DNA of 30,645 bases from JBIOHJ01 sp044448905. Its GTDB lineage: Bacteria; Bacteroidota; Bacteroidia; AKYH767-A; OLB10. Shown piece after piece: positions 8,752 through 16,901 of the stretch. Position numbers and translations under genes: made by a program. The stretch is taken from contig JBIOHJ010000021.1 in assembly GCA_044448905.1 (NCBI GenBank), positions 1 to 30,645 on the forward strand, read 5' to 3'. How positions within the stretch are numbered: the first letter of the stretch is position 1; every line of letters begins with the position of its first letter. The notes beneath the pieces are model-generated. The model saw nothing but the letters and a program-made list of their open reading frames with translations, searched no databases and was not told the DNA's origin.

Positions 8752-8997
8752 ATGAAGAAGAAGAAGAAAAAAGTAATAAGCAAAGTAAAAGAGCCGGCAG
8801 CCGCATACAAAAAGAAGAATGGAGGAAATAAAATTGTTTTTTTTAACTCATTTGAGGAAATGAATGAATATGACCAAAAAGAAATGGCAAGGCTGACTCC
8901 TGTTCAGCGCCTGCAAAACATAACAGGAATGTTAATGGAAGTGTATAGAATAGAGTTGAAAAAGCCGGTTTCAGATATGAGCATTTACTTTAAATAA
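8752..8997 (+). CDS. Small basic protein paired with nucleotidyltransferase
   Basis: This 81-aa protein has a lysine-rich N-terminus (six consecutive Lys after Met) and a conserved-looking core around residues 30-60 (FNSFEEMNEYDQKEMARLTPVQRLQ). I recall similar small proteins directly upstream of nucleotidyltransferases in Bacteroidota, but no named domain. The stop is followed after 2 bp by the ATG of the nucleotidyltransferase, so they are translationally linked. By analogy with two-gene nucleotidyltransferase toxin-antitoxin systems (MNT/HEPN, AbiE) it could be the partner, but it lacks the HEPN RxxxxH motif and any visible DNA-binding helix-turn-helix. The start follows a -7-like box. Confidence 0.65.
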   Translation: MKKKKKKVISKVKEPAAAYKKKNGGNKIVFFNSFEEMNEYDQKEMARLTPVQRLQNITGMLMEVYRIELKKPVSDMSIYFK

Positions 8998-8999
8998 CA

Positions 9000-9473
9000 A
9001 TGGAAATTGTACTTCCTGTTTTCAAAAAGCTTCTGCTTCTTTTGAACAAACATAAAGTAAATTATATGCTCATCGGAGGTTACGCAGTGATTTATCATGG
9101 ATATGAACGCAGTACCACCGATATGGATATTTGGCTTAAACCCGATAACCACAACCGTGACAAACTTATTCCGGCTTTAAAAGAATTTGGTATTGGTGAT
9201 GCAAGCCTGCAAAAATTATTTGCTGTTGATTTTTCGCAAATTCAGTATTTTTTCTTCGGTGAAAAACCGGGCAGAATTGATTTTTTGACACAGATTAATA
9301 ACGTAACCTGGTCAGAAGCAGAACCGGAAGTAAATTATTTACCCCTGCAGAATGAAATGGTTCCTGTAATTCACTACAGTCATTTGATTCTTTCAAAAAT
9401 AGCAAACAACCGTCCCCAGGACAAAGCCGATATTGAAATGCTGCAAAAAATAAATCAGTTCAAAAAGAAATAA
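9000..9473 (+). CDS. Nucleotidyltransferase (AbiEii/DUF6036-like)
   Basis: This 157-aa cytoplasmic protein has the minimal nucleotidyltransferase fold of the pol-beta superfamily. Seen: the GG motif (G26-G27 in LIGGYAVIYHG), metal-binding D41-x-D43 in TTDMDIWL, a likely third acidic residue D94 in GRIDFL, and a C-terminal segment KIANNRPQDKADIEML (133-148) resembling the KxxRxKDxxDxxxL motif of this family. The family includes toxins that nucleotidylate tRNAs and proteins, as well as antitoxins that AMPylate HEPN partners. It immediately follows an 81-aa gene. The active site looks intact. The target is unknown. Confidence 0.8.
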   Translation: MEIVLPVFKKLLLLLNKHKVNYMLIGGYAVIYHGYERSTTDMDIWLKPDNHNRDKLIPALKEFGIGDASLQKLFAVDFSQIQYFFFGEKPGRIDFLTQINNVTWSEAEPEVNYLPLQNEMVPVIHYSHLILSKIANNRPQDKADIEMLQKINQFKKK

Positions 9474-9500
9474 CTTAATTCAATTATAAATATACGCCCT

Positions 9501-12176
9501 ATGCTCAAAAAAATAATCTACACCATTCTCGGTTTAATACTTCTGCTGCTTATTGCAGCTGTTACCATTCCCATTTTATTCAAGGATAAAATTGTGGCGA
9601 AGGTGAAAACAGAAATCAATAACAACATCAATGCAAAAGTGAACTTTGGTGATTTTGATTTGAGCATTCTCAGGCATTTTCCCAACCTTACTTTTTCGAT
9701 GAATGATTTAAGCGTTGTGGGCATAAATGAATTTGATGGCGATACGCTCACCAATATTAAATCGCTCGATATAGGTGTGAACCTCTGGAGTGTTATAAGC
9801 GGTTCGCAGATTACCATCAGCCGCATTACGCTCGATAAACCGTACATTAATATCCTCGTTCTTGAAAACGGCAAAGCGAATTACGATATTGCCAAAGGAG
9901 ATACCGCTGCAGCTTCGGGCGGTGAAGCATCTTCTTTCGAAATGAAGCTGAAGAAATACGAAATTAATTCGGGCTTGCTGAAGTATGATGACAAATCGCT
10001 CACTTTTAAAATGGAGCTTGCAAATATTAACCATACAGGCAGCGGTGATTTTACACAGGATTTGTTTACGCTGAGCACTGTTACCACAACCGATGCAACC
10101 AATCTCTGGTTTGGCGGAGTAAAATATTTAAGCGAAGCAAAAACCGATTTGAAAGCTGAATTGGATATGGATATGAAAAATTTTAAATTCACTTTCAAGC
10201 AAAACGAAGTGAAACTTAACGAGCTTGCTTTCGGGATTGACGGCTGGCTTGCCATGCCTGCCGAAGATATTGAAATGGATATGAAATTTGATGCGCGTAA
10301 AAATGAGTTTCGCAATTTTATTTCGATGATACCCGGTGTTTACCGCGAAGGATTTAAGGATTTGAAATCATCCGGTACGCTCTCGCTCGATGGATTTGTA
10401 AAAGGGACGTACAACGAAAAGCAAATGCCCGGCTTTGGTGTGAATGTGATTATTCAGAACGGAATGTTCCAGTATCCTTCGTTGCCCACCGCTGTAAACA
10501 ATGTGAATGTTGATTTGAAAATTAACAACCCTGACGGAGTTCCCGACCACACGGTAATAAATCTTGCGAAGCTTCATGCCGAAATGGGCAATGAGCCTTT
10601 TGACGCCCGGCTTGTTGTAAAAACTCCTGTATCCGATGCCGATATTGATGCCATGGCAAAAGGAAAAATTGATTTAGCTAGTATTTCCAAGATTGTTCCT
10701 CTTGAAGATGGCACCACTATGAAAGGAATCTTGCTTGCCGATATGGCAATGAAAGGAAGAATGAGCGCTGTGCAAAAACAGCAATATGAAAATTTCAATG
10801 CTTCAGGCTCCATGAAGCTCACTGGTTTTAATTACGTGAGCAAAGAGTATAAGGATGGCGTTAATATTAATAGCTGTGAACTGGTTTTTAATCCTAAAAA
10901 TATCGGGCTGAATAATTTTGATTTGAAAACCGGCAATACGGATGTAAAAGCAAACGGTACGCTCGATAATCTTTTGGGATTTTATTTTAAAGATGAAATG
11001 CTGAAAGGGTTTTTGAATATAACTTCCAATCAAATTGATTTGAATCCTTACATGACTGCGGAAACTTCGGGCACAACTGCCGCAACTTCAACTGCCGACA
11101 CCGCGAAAATGGAAGCCACGGATATTCCTGCTAACATTGATTTTGTAATGACAGCAACTGTCGGGAAAGTTTTGTACCAGGATTTGATTCTTGAAAACGC
11201 TAAAGGAAATATTTCTGTAAAAGAAAAAACACTCGGGCTGAATGATGCCGGGTTCAACATGCTTGATGGTACAGTTCTGATGAACGGCTCGTATAATTCG
11301 AAAGATATTAAAAATCCTGCCATCAGCTTCGATTTGAAAATTGACAGGATGGATATTAAAAAAACGTTTCAGAAATTTATTGCGGTGCAAAAGCTTGCTC
11401 CCATTGCCGGAAAATGCAGCGGTAAATATTCAACGCAGTTCAGCGTAAACGGTAACCTTGACAAACACATGCAACCTGTAATGACCTCTCTGAATGGCGG
11501 AGGAAAATTGCAAACACACGGTGTAACGGTTGACAATTTTGAACCGCTTGTTAAGGTAGCTGATGCTTTAAAAATGGAGCAGTTTAAAAAAGCAACAGTA
11601 AGCGATGCCAATCTTAGTTTTAAATTTATTAATGGCAGGGTATATATAGAACCTTACGAGCAAACCATTGCAGGATTCAAAACAAAAATTGAAGGAAGCA
11701 ACGGACTTGATCAGACTATTGATTACAAGCTCGGAATGCAGCTCCCTACTAAAATGCTTCCGGGTGCAGCCACCAGCGTTATCAGCGGGTTGATTGCACA
11801 GGCAAACAGCAAAGGAGCAAACATGAGCATGGGTGAAACTGTAAATGTGAATGTTAAGATTGGCGGTACAGTTACAAATCCGAAAGTGGAAACCGGTTTG
11901 AAAGAAGCCGCCAAAGGCGCTGTTGATGATTTAAAAGCAAAAGCCGCAGAAGAAATAGAAAAGCAAAAGAAAGAGCTTGAAGATAAAGCAAAGGCTGAGG
12001 CTGACCGTTTGAAAAAGGAAGCTGAGGATAAAGCCAAAGCCGAATCTGACCGTTTAAAGAAAGAAGCCGAAGCAAAAGCCAAAGCGGAAGCCGACCGCAT
12101 AAAAAAGGAAGCCTCGGAGAAAGCAAAGAAAGAAGTAGAAAAGGGGTTGGATAATTTGTTTAAGAAGCCGAAGTAA
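9501..12176 (+). CDS. AsmA-like inner-membrane/periplasmic protein
   Basis: This 891-aa protein has one N-terminal membrane anchor (about 5-27) and then a long periplasmic part with the AsmA family opening: basic residues after the anchor, then FDLSILRHFPNLTFSMNDLSV (about 52-72) and repeated beta strands. AsmA-like (bridge-like lipid transfer) proteins form long grooves thought to carry phospholipids between the membranes. A middle AsmA C-terminal-type region (LNGGGKLQTHGVTVDNFEPLVKVAD, near 660-685) is present. The last 85 residues are a Lys/Ala/Glu coiled coil containing three 15-residue repeats. It lies 27 bp after the nucleotidyltransferase but is probably functionally unrelated. The family call is firm and the exact role inferred. 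Confidence 0.85.
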   Translation: MLKKIIYTILGLILLLLIAAVTIPILFKDKIVAKVKTEINNNINAKVNFGDFDLSILRHFPNLTFSMNDLSVVGINEFDGDTLTNIKSLDIGVNLWSVISGSQITISRITLDKPYINILVLENGKANYDIAKGDTAAASGGEASSFEMKLKKYEINSGLLKYDDKSLTFKMELANINHTGSGDFTQDLFTLSTVTTTDATNLWFGGVKYLSEAKTDLKAELDMDMKNFKFTFKQNEVKLNELAFGIDGWLAMPAEDIEMDMKFDARKNEFRNFISMIPGVYREGFKDLKSSGTLSLDGFVKGTYNEKQMPGFGVNVIIQNGMFQYPSLPTAVNNVNVDLKINNPDGVPDHTVINLAKLHAEMGNEPFDARLVVKTPVSDADIDAMAKGKIDLASISKIVPLEDGTTMKGILLADMAMKGRMSAVQKQQYENFNASGSMKLTGFNYVSKEYKDGVNINSCELVFNPKNIGLNNFDLKTGNTDVKANGTLDNLLGFYFKDEMLKGFLNITSNQIDLNPYMTAETSGTTAATSTADTAKMEATDIPANIDFVMTATVGKVLYQDLILENAKGNISVKEKTLGLNDAGFNMLDGTVLMNGSYNSKDIKNPAISFDLKIDRMDIKKTFQKFIAVQKLAPIAGKCSGKYSTQFSVNGNLDKHMQPVMTSLNGGGKLQTHGVTVDNFEPLVKVADALKMEQFKKATVSDANLSFKFINGRVYIEPYEQTIAGFKTKIEGSNGLDQTIDYKLGMQLPTKMLPGAATSVISGLIAQANSKGANMSMGETVNVNVKIGGTVTNPKVETGLKEAAKGAVDDLKAKAAEEIEKQKKELEDKAKAEADRLKKEAEDKAKAESDRLKKEAEAKAKAEADRIKKEASEKAKKEVEKGLDNLFKKPK
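11982..12116 (+). repeat. Three 45-bp tandem repeats in the AsmA-like gene
   Basis: Units begin at 11982, 12027 and 12072 and each encode a 15-residue helix of the type DKAKAEADRLKKEAE. Codons vary between units (for example gctgag versus gccgaa), so the repeat is kept by the protein sequence rather than being a recent duplication. Confidence 0.85.
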
Positions 12177-12197
12177 GAAATAATTTTATCCTGTTTT

Positions 12198-13844
12198 TTA
12201 GTGTTGAACAATTAGCTTTTGTATTGAAACTCCATTTTCTGATTGTAGTTGAACAAAATAAATTCCATCAGGTAATGTAGAAATATTTATTTCATTTTGT
12301 AGCTGTTGTTTTAAATTGCTCATGCTATAAATTTTTTCCCCGGTTAAGTTATAAATTTCAATTGATTTTAAATCCTCATCGCTTCGTAAAATAAATTGCC
12401 CGTTGCCGGGGTTAGGATAAATAGCAAACTCATTTGCGTTTTGCAGATATTCTATTCCTGTGGGAGTTACGCCAAGCCTGGCAACAAACATATCAAAACC
12501 GCTTCCTGTGTTACTCAACACAGACGGACCAAATGCGATTGGGTCACTGTTAAAGTAACCCCCGATAATTATATTGCCCCATGCATCAGCAGCTATTGAA
12601 TTTGCAAATTCGCTGCTTGCTCCGCCTGAAGTTTGTTTAACTGCCCAATTTGGCGTACCTGCCAAATCACAGTTCAGCAGGAAGAAATCAGCATTTCCAT
12701 CAAGCAATAAAGTAGAGGGGCCATAGGTAAGCGTATCATCTTGAAAAACACCACAGGCGTAAATAGTGCCGGGTGTAACGGTCAGCGCAAGCGCTTTGCT
12801 GTCTCCGCTCAATCCATGCGCCCACTGTACAGTGCCGGCAGCATCATACTTTGCAACAAAGGAATTATCACCCGGTGCATTAGGCAGAACAATGGTACCA
12901 AATGAAATGGGATCATTTGTAAAGAACCCTGCAATATAACTGTTGCCAGAAGCATCAACCGATACTGCATTTGCTCTGTCATCTCCGTTTCCACCTGCTT
13001 TCTTTGCCCACAGCACCGTGCCTGAAGAATCGTACTTTGCGAGAAACGCATCTGCCTGTCCGGAAGTGCTTGTTAAAGTAATTGTTCCGAATAAAGCAGT
13101 TGTAGCAAAATATCCTGCCATCAAAATGTTTCCTGATGCATCCACATCTACGGAATAGGCTTCATCATTGCTTCCTCCCCCCGCTCCTTTTGCCCACAGT
13201 ACATTTCCTCCCGCGTCATACTTTACGACAAACACATCCATGCTGCCCGCCTGTGTCAATGTATAGGTTCCAAAAGTAATGGACAGGCTTGAAAACCTTC
13301 CTACAACAACCATATTGCCTGCGGCATCAACATTAATCGAATAAGGAATTTCCACTCCGGGACCGCCTTCTTTTGTCGCCCATAAAATGTTGCCCGAAGG
13401 ATCATACTTTACAATAAATATATCACCTACATTACCCGCATTTGTAAATGTGTAAGTTCCGATCGTAATAGTGGGACTGTAAAAATAACCAGTTAGGTAT
13501 ACGTTACCAGCAGCATCCGTAGTAACGGAAAACCCTTTATCATCCATACTTCCACCAGCGCTTTGCGCCCAGAGGAAATTTCCTGACGAATCGTACTTGG
13601 CAATAAACATATCGTCAAAGCCCGGGGTATTGTTATATAAAATTACAGAACCTATGATGATGGAATCGCTTGCAAAATACCCGGAAACAATTACATTGCC
13701 TGCGGCATCGGCAGCTACAGTACTTGACTGGTCGTATGAAGTTCCTGTTGCGCTTCTTGCCCATTTCCAGCCCGGAATTTGCGCGAATAAATTTTCAGCG
13801 AATGCAAAAATTATAATTGCAATAAGTAAATGTTTGGAGTTCAT
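12198..13844 (-). CDS. Secreted SBBP-type seven-repeat protein with T9SS sorting domain
   Basis: This 548-aa exported protein has a signal peptide (MNSKHLLIAIIIFAFAENLFAQ) followed by seven repeats of about 62 residues. Each repeat has WAxxAGG, a VDAxGNxxxxGYF strand pair, and FxAKYDxxGN, as in the SBBP beta-propeller repeat family. The C-terminal about 80 residues (YPNPGNGQFIL to KLIVQH) are a Por/T9SS sorting domain. I chose the ATG at 13844 rather than 13895 because the upstream codons do not form a signal peptide. Repeat 6 is shorter and degenerate (no VDAxGN). No catalytic residues are evident. Its product should reach the cell surface through T9SS. Confidence 0.86.
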   Translation of the reverse strand: MNSKHLLIAIIIFAFAENLFAQIPGWKWARSATGTSYDQSSTVAADAAGNVIVSGYFASDSIIIGSVILYNNTPGFDDMFIAKYDSSGNFLWAQSAGGSMDDKGFSVTTDAAGNVYLTGYFYSPTITIGTYTFTNAGNVGDIFIVKYDPSGNILWATKEGGPGVEIPYSINVDAAGNMVVVGRFSSLSITFGTYTLTQAGSMDVFVVKYDAGGNVLWAKGAGGGSNDEAYSVDVDASGNILMAGYFATTALFGTITLTSTSGQADAFLAKYDSSGTVLWAKKAGGNGDDRANAVSVDASGNSYIAGFFTNDPISFGTIVLPNAPGDNSFVAKYDAAGTVQWAHGLSGDSKALALTVTPGTIYACGVFQDDTLTYGPSTLLLDGNADFFLLNCDLAGTPNWAVKQTSGGASSEFANSIAADAWGNIIIGGYFNSDPIAFGPSVLSNTGSGFDMFVARLGVTPTGIEYLQNANEFAIYPNPGNGQFILRSDEDLKSIEIYNLTGEKIYSMSNLKQQLQNEINISTLPDGIYFVQLQSENGVSIQKLIVQH

Positions 13845-14000
13845 TTTATGTATGCTTAAAATCAGTTTGGAAATATATAAAATAACACGATACAAAAAGT
13901 TGTGTCTATGATGTGCTGCGCAATTTTTTTAATCTTTATGTTTGCTCCGATAAATGTCGGAATTATTTTTTCTGTCGGACCGGTTTAATTTTTCCACATG

Positions 14001-14420
14001 TCAGCATGAATGTTGTTTCTTTCTATGTGCAATGGAGTTTTTCACCATTTTAATTAAAATACCTGTGTCAATGTCTTCCAGCTTTTGAATATGAACGCAG
14101 CCGCCACTAATTTTATGCTTTCCGAATTTTGCCAGCAATTCTTCACTTTTGTCGAAGTCAGATCCAAGATATAAAGTAATTGCATTTGCCCTTGATGCCA
14201 TTCCTGCAAGCGGAGCATCTCCTTCCCGCCCGCTTTCGTATTTGTAATGATAGCTTCCAAAGCCAACAATGCTCGTTCCCCACATCTTTGGTTCAAGCCC
14301 TGTAGCTTTCTTTATTAAGTCAATTATTGCGGAAAAATCTTTTCGCCTTTTTTCGTCTTTTATTTTCGCCATGAAAGCCGTAACACTATTTTGTGTTTCG
14401 ATTGTTTTATTTTTTGCCAT
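14001..14420 (-). CDS. DUF1801 domain-containing protein
   Basis: This 139-aa cytoplasmic protein matches the DUF1801 (YdhG-like) family: an N-terminal helix with KIKDEKRRKDFSAIIDLI, the core MWGTSIVGFGSYHYKYESGREGD (about 61-83), LYLGSDF, and a C-terminal GKHKISGGCVHIQKLEDID. The family is of unknown biochemical function. It is the first of three minus-strand accessory genes that alternate with repeat sequences and bear no functional relation to the flanking T9SS genes. The start is a normal ATG (14418-14420). Confidence 0.8.
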   Translation of the reverse strand: MAKNKTIETQNSVTAFMAKIKDEKRRKDFSAIIDLIKKATGLEPKMWGTSIVGFGSYHYKYESGREGDAPLAGMASRANAITLYLGSDFDKSEELLAKFGKHKISGGCVHIQKLEDIDTGILIKMVKNSIAHRKKQHSC

Positions 14421-14468
14421 ACTATTATTTTGTTAATTCTTTTTTGAATACTGAAAGGAAATACATTA

Positions 14469-14535
14469 CCGAACAACGTGTCCGCCCACTGGCGGAAGCC
14501 CTTCTTTTTTAAATTTCTTTTAATCGGCTGTTGTA
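14469..14535. repeat. Intergenic repeat copy A (between DUF1801 and lipoprotein genes)
   Basis: Left end CCGAACAACG (14469) resembles the CCGATAACG ends of copies B and C. It contains a hairpin CCGCC-cact-GGCGG (14482-14495) and AAGCCCTTCTTTT (14496-14508), the latter identical to copy C (16831-16843). Right end ATCGGCTGTTGTA (14523-14535) resembles the right end of copy C and abuts the lipoprotein stop codon at 14537. Confidence 0.55.
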
Positions 14536-14536
14536 T

Positions 14537-15064
14537 CTAGTCAAATGTTTCATCACCAATTTCAAGAAGGTTATTATCTCTAAAGCCAGTTAAATTTCCT
14601 TCTATTGTGCTTATATTTCCTCTAACGTCAACCGTTTTGTTTGTTGTTGTATCAACTACTTTAATTCCACATTTTGATTTTTCTTCTCGTGCTGAGTAAG
14701 TGTGGTAAATAATATATTTGAAGTTACCGCTGATAAAATAAATATAGTTTAAATCAAGCCCTTCATTCTCTATTCCACCTCCTCGCAGATAAAAAGAATA
14801 TGTAAATTTACTCCAACTATCTTTAATCTTCTCTGGAAATTCAAATTCAATTTTATCATTAGTTCCAAATCTATACACGATATATTTATTAGTTGAGTCT
14901 CCTGCCAAAACCATTTTTTTATTGTTCTCAGTAGTGAAAGAAAAGAGAATCTTTTCGTTTGGCAACAAATAATTTTGCCCGCTATTATGTTTACAAGCTC
15001 CAAGGATAAGTAGTAATAAAATCAGGGTTCTCAATGGTGTTGTTTTAATTAGTGATGCTGCCAA
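14537..15064 (-). CDS. Small putative lipoprotein, non-ATG start
   Basis: This 175-aa protein is of unknown function. The N-terminus has a hydrophobic segment ending in a lipobox-like LGAC (residues 21-24), suggesting a membrane-anchored lipoprotein; the rest (beta-rich, with KIKDSWSKFTYSFYLRGGG) matches nothing I know. The start is problematic: the frame is open upstream to an in-frame stop near 15137 with no ATG or GTG, so the only usual candidates are TTG at 15064 (used here) or TTG at Leu11. The 23-bp repeat unit of copy B begins just 7 bp upstream of this TTG. The gene may therefore have lost its original 5' end in a rearrangement, or it may start at TTG. Confidence 0.6.
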   Translation of the reverse strand: MAASLIKTTPLRTLILLLLILGACKHNSGQNYLLPNEKILFSFTTENNKKMVLAGDSTNKYIVYRFGTNDKIEFEFPEKIKDSWSKFTYSFYLRGGGIENEGLDLNYIYFISGNFKYIIYHTYSAREEKSKCGIKVVDTTTNKTVDVRGNISTIEGNLTGFRDNNLLEIGDETFD

Positions 15065-15070
15065 ACAATA

Positions 15071-15093
15071 GCCGATAACGAAGAAGAGGGCAA
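15071..15093. repeat. Intergenic repeat copy B (between lipoprotein and serine hydrolase genes)
   Basis: This 23-bp unit starts GCCGATAACGAAGAAGA and matches 16668-16690 at 22 of 23 positions. It lies in the 56-bp gap between two minus-strand genes. A right end like that of copies A and C is not seen. Confidence 0.7.
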
Positions 15094-15120
15094 CGGTTAG
15101 TGGTAGTGTATTGCTGGTCG

Positions 15121-16602
15121 TTACTTTCTCAATTCTTCAAGCATATCCTTTGCATTTCCATTCTCCGGGTTTAATTCTAAACTTTTCTCATAGTTTTTAA
15201 TAGCCAAAGCCTTGTCGCCTTTCATCATATAGGCTTCTCCTAAACTGTCGAATGCATTTGATGATTTTGGGAACGCAATAGTATTCATTGTAAAAAGGTC
15301 TATTGCTTTGCCGTAATCTTTTTGAGACAAAATATCGTACCCCTTTTCATTTATTATGTATTCTAAAATATTGACTTTTGTATCTCTTTTCTGATAGTTG
15401 TTTTTTGCTGCTTCAATTCCATCACCTAAAATTATATCAATAATTTGTTGCGTATATTTTTGATTAGTTTCGTTGTCGGCAACAGGTATGATTGGGTTAT
15501 AATTTTTTTCAAAAATCATTTTCGACAACTCAAAATTTAATTTGTTAAAGTTTGTTTGATGCGACTTATTTGAAAGCATAATCAATGTAACATTCTCATC
15601 AATATATCTCATAAAGTCGGCATAAAAAATACGGTTTGAACCGTTGTGCCAGATTCTTCTTGTATTTCTATTTGTTTGAAAAACGTCCCAGCCATAACCG
15701 TATATGCTGTTATAATTTTCAGTTGCTCTTATTTTTGGATGGTATAATTTGTCTTTCGCTTCTTTTGATAATATTTTTTCGCCCATCAATGCTTTATGCC
15801 ATTTATACATATCTTCAGTGGTTGAAAGAATTCCGCCATTGCCTTTAAGATGCCAAAAGGGCGCTGTACCGTCCCAATCTTTATCTGTTGGCTTTCCCCA
15901 AACTTTATCGTCATTATAATATCCGATTGCTATTTTATTTTTATCAAATGCCGGTCTTGAGTAACCTGTCATTTCCATTTCTGCCGGCTTCCAAAGGTTT
16001 TCATATAAATAAGTTTCATAAGTTTTACCTGAAGCTTTTTCTATAATAATTCCCAATAAGCTATACCCGATATTTGAATATGAAAATTCTGTCCCGACAG
16101 CAAATCGTAATTTGGAATTCATTACCGTATCAAGAAATTCCGCTTGACTTATTTTGTCATAATCTTTGCCTGCCACACTTTGAAGTCCAGATTGATGCCG
16201 AAGCAAATCGTGTATTGTAATACTACTTTTATCAGTTGGAACATTCTCAAAATACTTTGTAATTTTATCATCAGTTGACAGTTTACCTTGCATTTCTAAT
16301 TTCAGAATTGCGGTAGCAGTGAATTGTTTTGTAATAGAACCAATGTCAAAAACGGTATTAGGTTCATTTTTTATTGACTTTGCCTTATCGCAGAAACCGT
16401 AACCCTTTGAGATTACTTTTTTACCGTTTAATTCAACAAGTACTGTTCCCGAAAAACCAACTTTTTCAATGGTGTCTAAATAAGTTTCAATTCCTTTAAT
16501 TGTTTGTAATGTTGATACTGAATTTTTAGTTTGGGAAAAACCAGTTTTGCTGATGGATAGCAGAAGCAGAAGAGTTATAAGTGTTCCTTTAATTTTTGTC
16601 AT
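15121..16602 (-). CDS. Serine hydrolase, class C beta-lactamase-like, with TPR tail
   Basis: This 493-aa exported protein has a signal peptide (residues 1-24, ending GFSQ). The beta-lactamase/AmpC-like domain (about 35-365) has the catalytic S89-x-x-K92 (GSITK), Y175-S-N177, and H319-N-G321 in place of the KTG triad; HNG/HxG variants are usual in the esterase/peptidase relatives of this fold. A C-terminal region of two to three TPR-like helices follows (about 413-493, including YEKSLELNPENGNA). The active site is complete, so it is probably a periplasmic peptidase or esterase; beta-lactam resistance should not be assumed. It is bounded by repeat copies B and C. A -7-like TAACTTTG lies at 16635-16628. 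Confidence 0.85.
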   Translation of the reverse strand: MTKIKGTLITLLLLLSISKTGFSQTKNSVSTLQTIKGIETYLDTIEKVGFSGTVLVELNGKKVISKGYGFCDKAKSIKNEPNTVFDIGSITKQFTATAILKLEMQGKLSTDDKITKYFENVPTDKSSITIHDLLRHQSGLQSVAGKDYDKISQAEFLDTVMNSKLRFAVGTEFSYSNIGYSLLGIIIEKASGKTYETYLYENLWKPAEMEMTGYSRPAFDKNKIAIGYYNDDKVWGKPTDKDWDGTAPFWHLKGNGGILSTTEDMYKWHKALMGEKILSKEAKDKLYHPKIRATENYNSIYGYGWDVFQTNRNTRRIWHNGSNRIFYADFMRYIDENVTLIMLSNKSHQTNFNKLNFELSKMIFEKNYNPIIPVADNETNQKYTQQIIDIILGDGIEAAKNNYQKRDTKVNILEYIINEKGYDILSQKDYGKAIDLFTMNTIAFPKSSNAFDSLGEAYMMKGDKALAIKNYEKSLELNPENGNAKDMLEELRK

Positions 16603-16627
16603 ATTTTGTTGTTGATTTTGAACTGTT

Positions 16628-16635
16628 CAAAGTTA
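16628..16635 (-). promoter_or_regulatory. -7-like box (TAACTTTG) for the serine hydrolase gene
   Basis: Plus-strand CAAAGTTA reads TAACTTTG on the minus strand, 25 bp before the start codon. No clear -33 TTTG is present. It is identical to the octamer before osmC. Confidence 0.4.
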
Positions 16636-16667
16636 GCAGAATGTTCCTGCGAAAACGGAATAGCATT

Positions 16668-16880
16668 GCCGATAACGAAGAAGACGGCAAACATGCAGTG
16701 CATGTTTGAGCGGGGGATGTGCAAAAAGAAATTAAACCTGTCCAGATCGACCGCAGGGAGTATCGGGATGCACCCGAGTTTATTTACGCTACACTGTTTA
16801 TTAGAAGCACAACTCTTCGTTTACCTCTCAAAGCCCTTCTTTTATTTATTTTAATTTTTATGTTATCGGATGTGCTACTG
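16668..16880. repeat. Intergenic repeat copy C with inverted ends
   Basis: The 299-bp gap between the serine hydrolase and the T9SS gene is mostly this element. The left end holds CCGATAAC (16669-16676) and the right end GTTATCGG (16862-16869), a perfect 8-bp inverted pair. Inside are the 23-bp unit shared with copy B (16668-16690), a perfect palindrome AAACATGCA-g-TGCATGTTT (16689-16707), a small hairpin TCGGG-atgca-CCCGA near 16770, and the AAGCCCTTCTTTT shared with copy A. An open frame here (16606-16854) shows no protein-like features. Confidence 0.6.
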
Positions 16881-16901
16881 CTCATTTGAAATTGTGTTGT
16901 T

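Noticed and set aside
9518..12211. Many antisense open frames across the AsmA-like gene
   Set aside because: They are shadows of a well-supported coding frame with biased codon use and lack protein-like features.
13845..13895. Longer start for the T9SS protein at 13895
   Set aside because: The upstream codons do not improve the signal peptide, which begins cleanly at Met18 (13844).
14482..14510. Intrinsic terminator CCGCC-cact-GGCGG followed by a T-run
   Set aside because: The T-run is on the plus strand while the flanking genes are on the minus strand, so it would not terminate them; it is treated as part of repeat A.
15121..16602. Beta-lactam resistance gene
   Set aside because: The third motif is HNG rather than KTG/KSG and a TPR tail is present; family members with these features are mostly peptidases or esterases.
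16606..16854. 82-aa open frame on the plus strand in the gap after the serine hydrolase
   Set aside because: It covers the repeat element, has no recognisable protein features, and opposes the surrounding genes.
14469..16880. Integron attC sites around the accessory genes
   Set aside because: The repeat ends (CCGATAAC/GTTATCGG) do not match the GTTRRRY/RYYYAAC core boxes and no integrase gene is in the window; only the cassette-like layout is reported.
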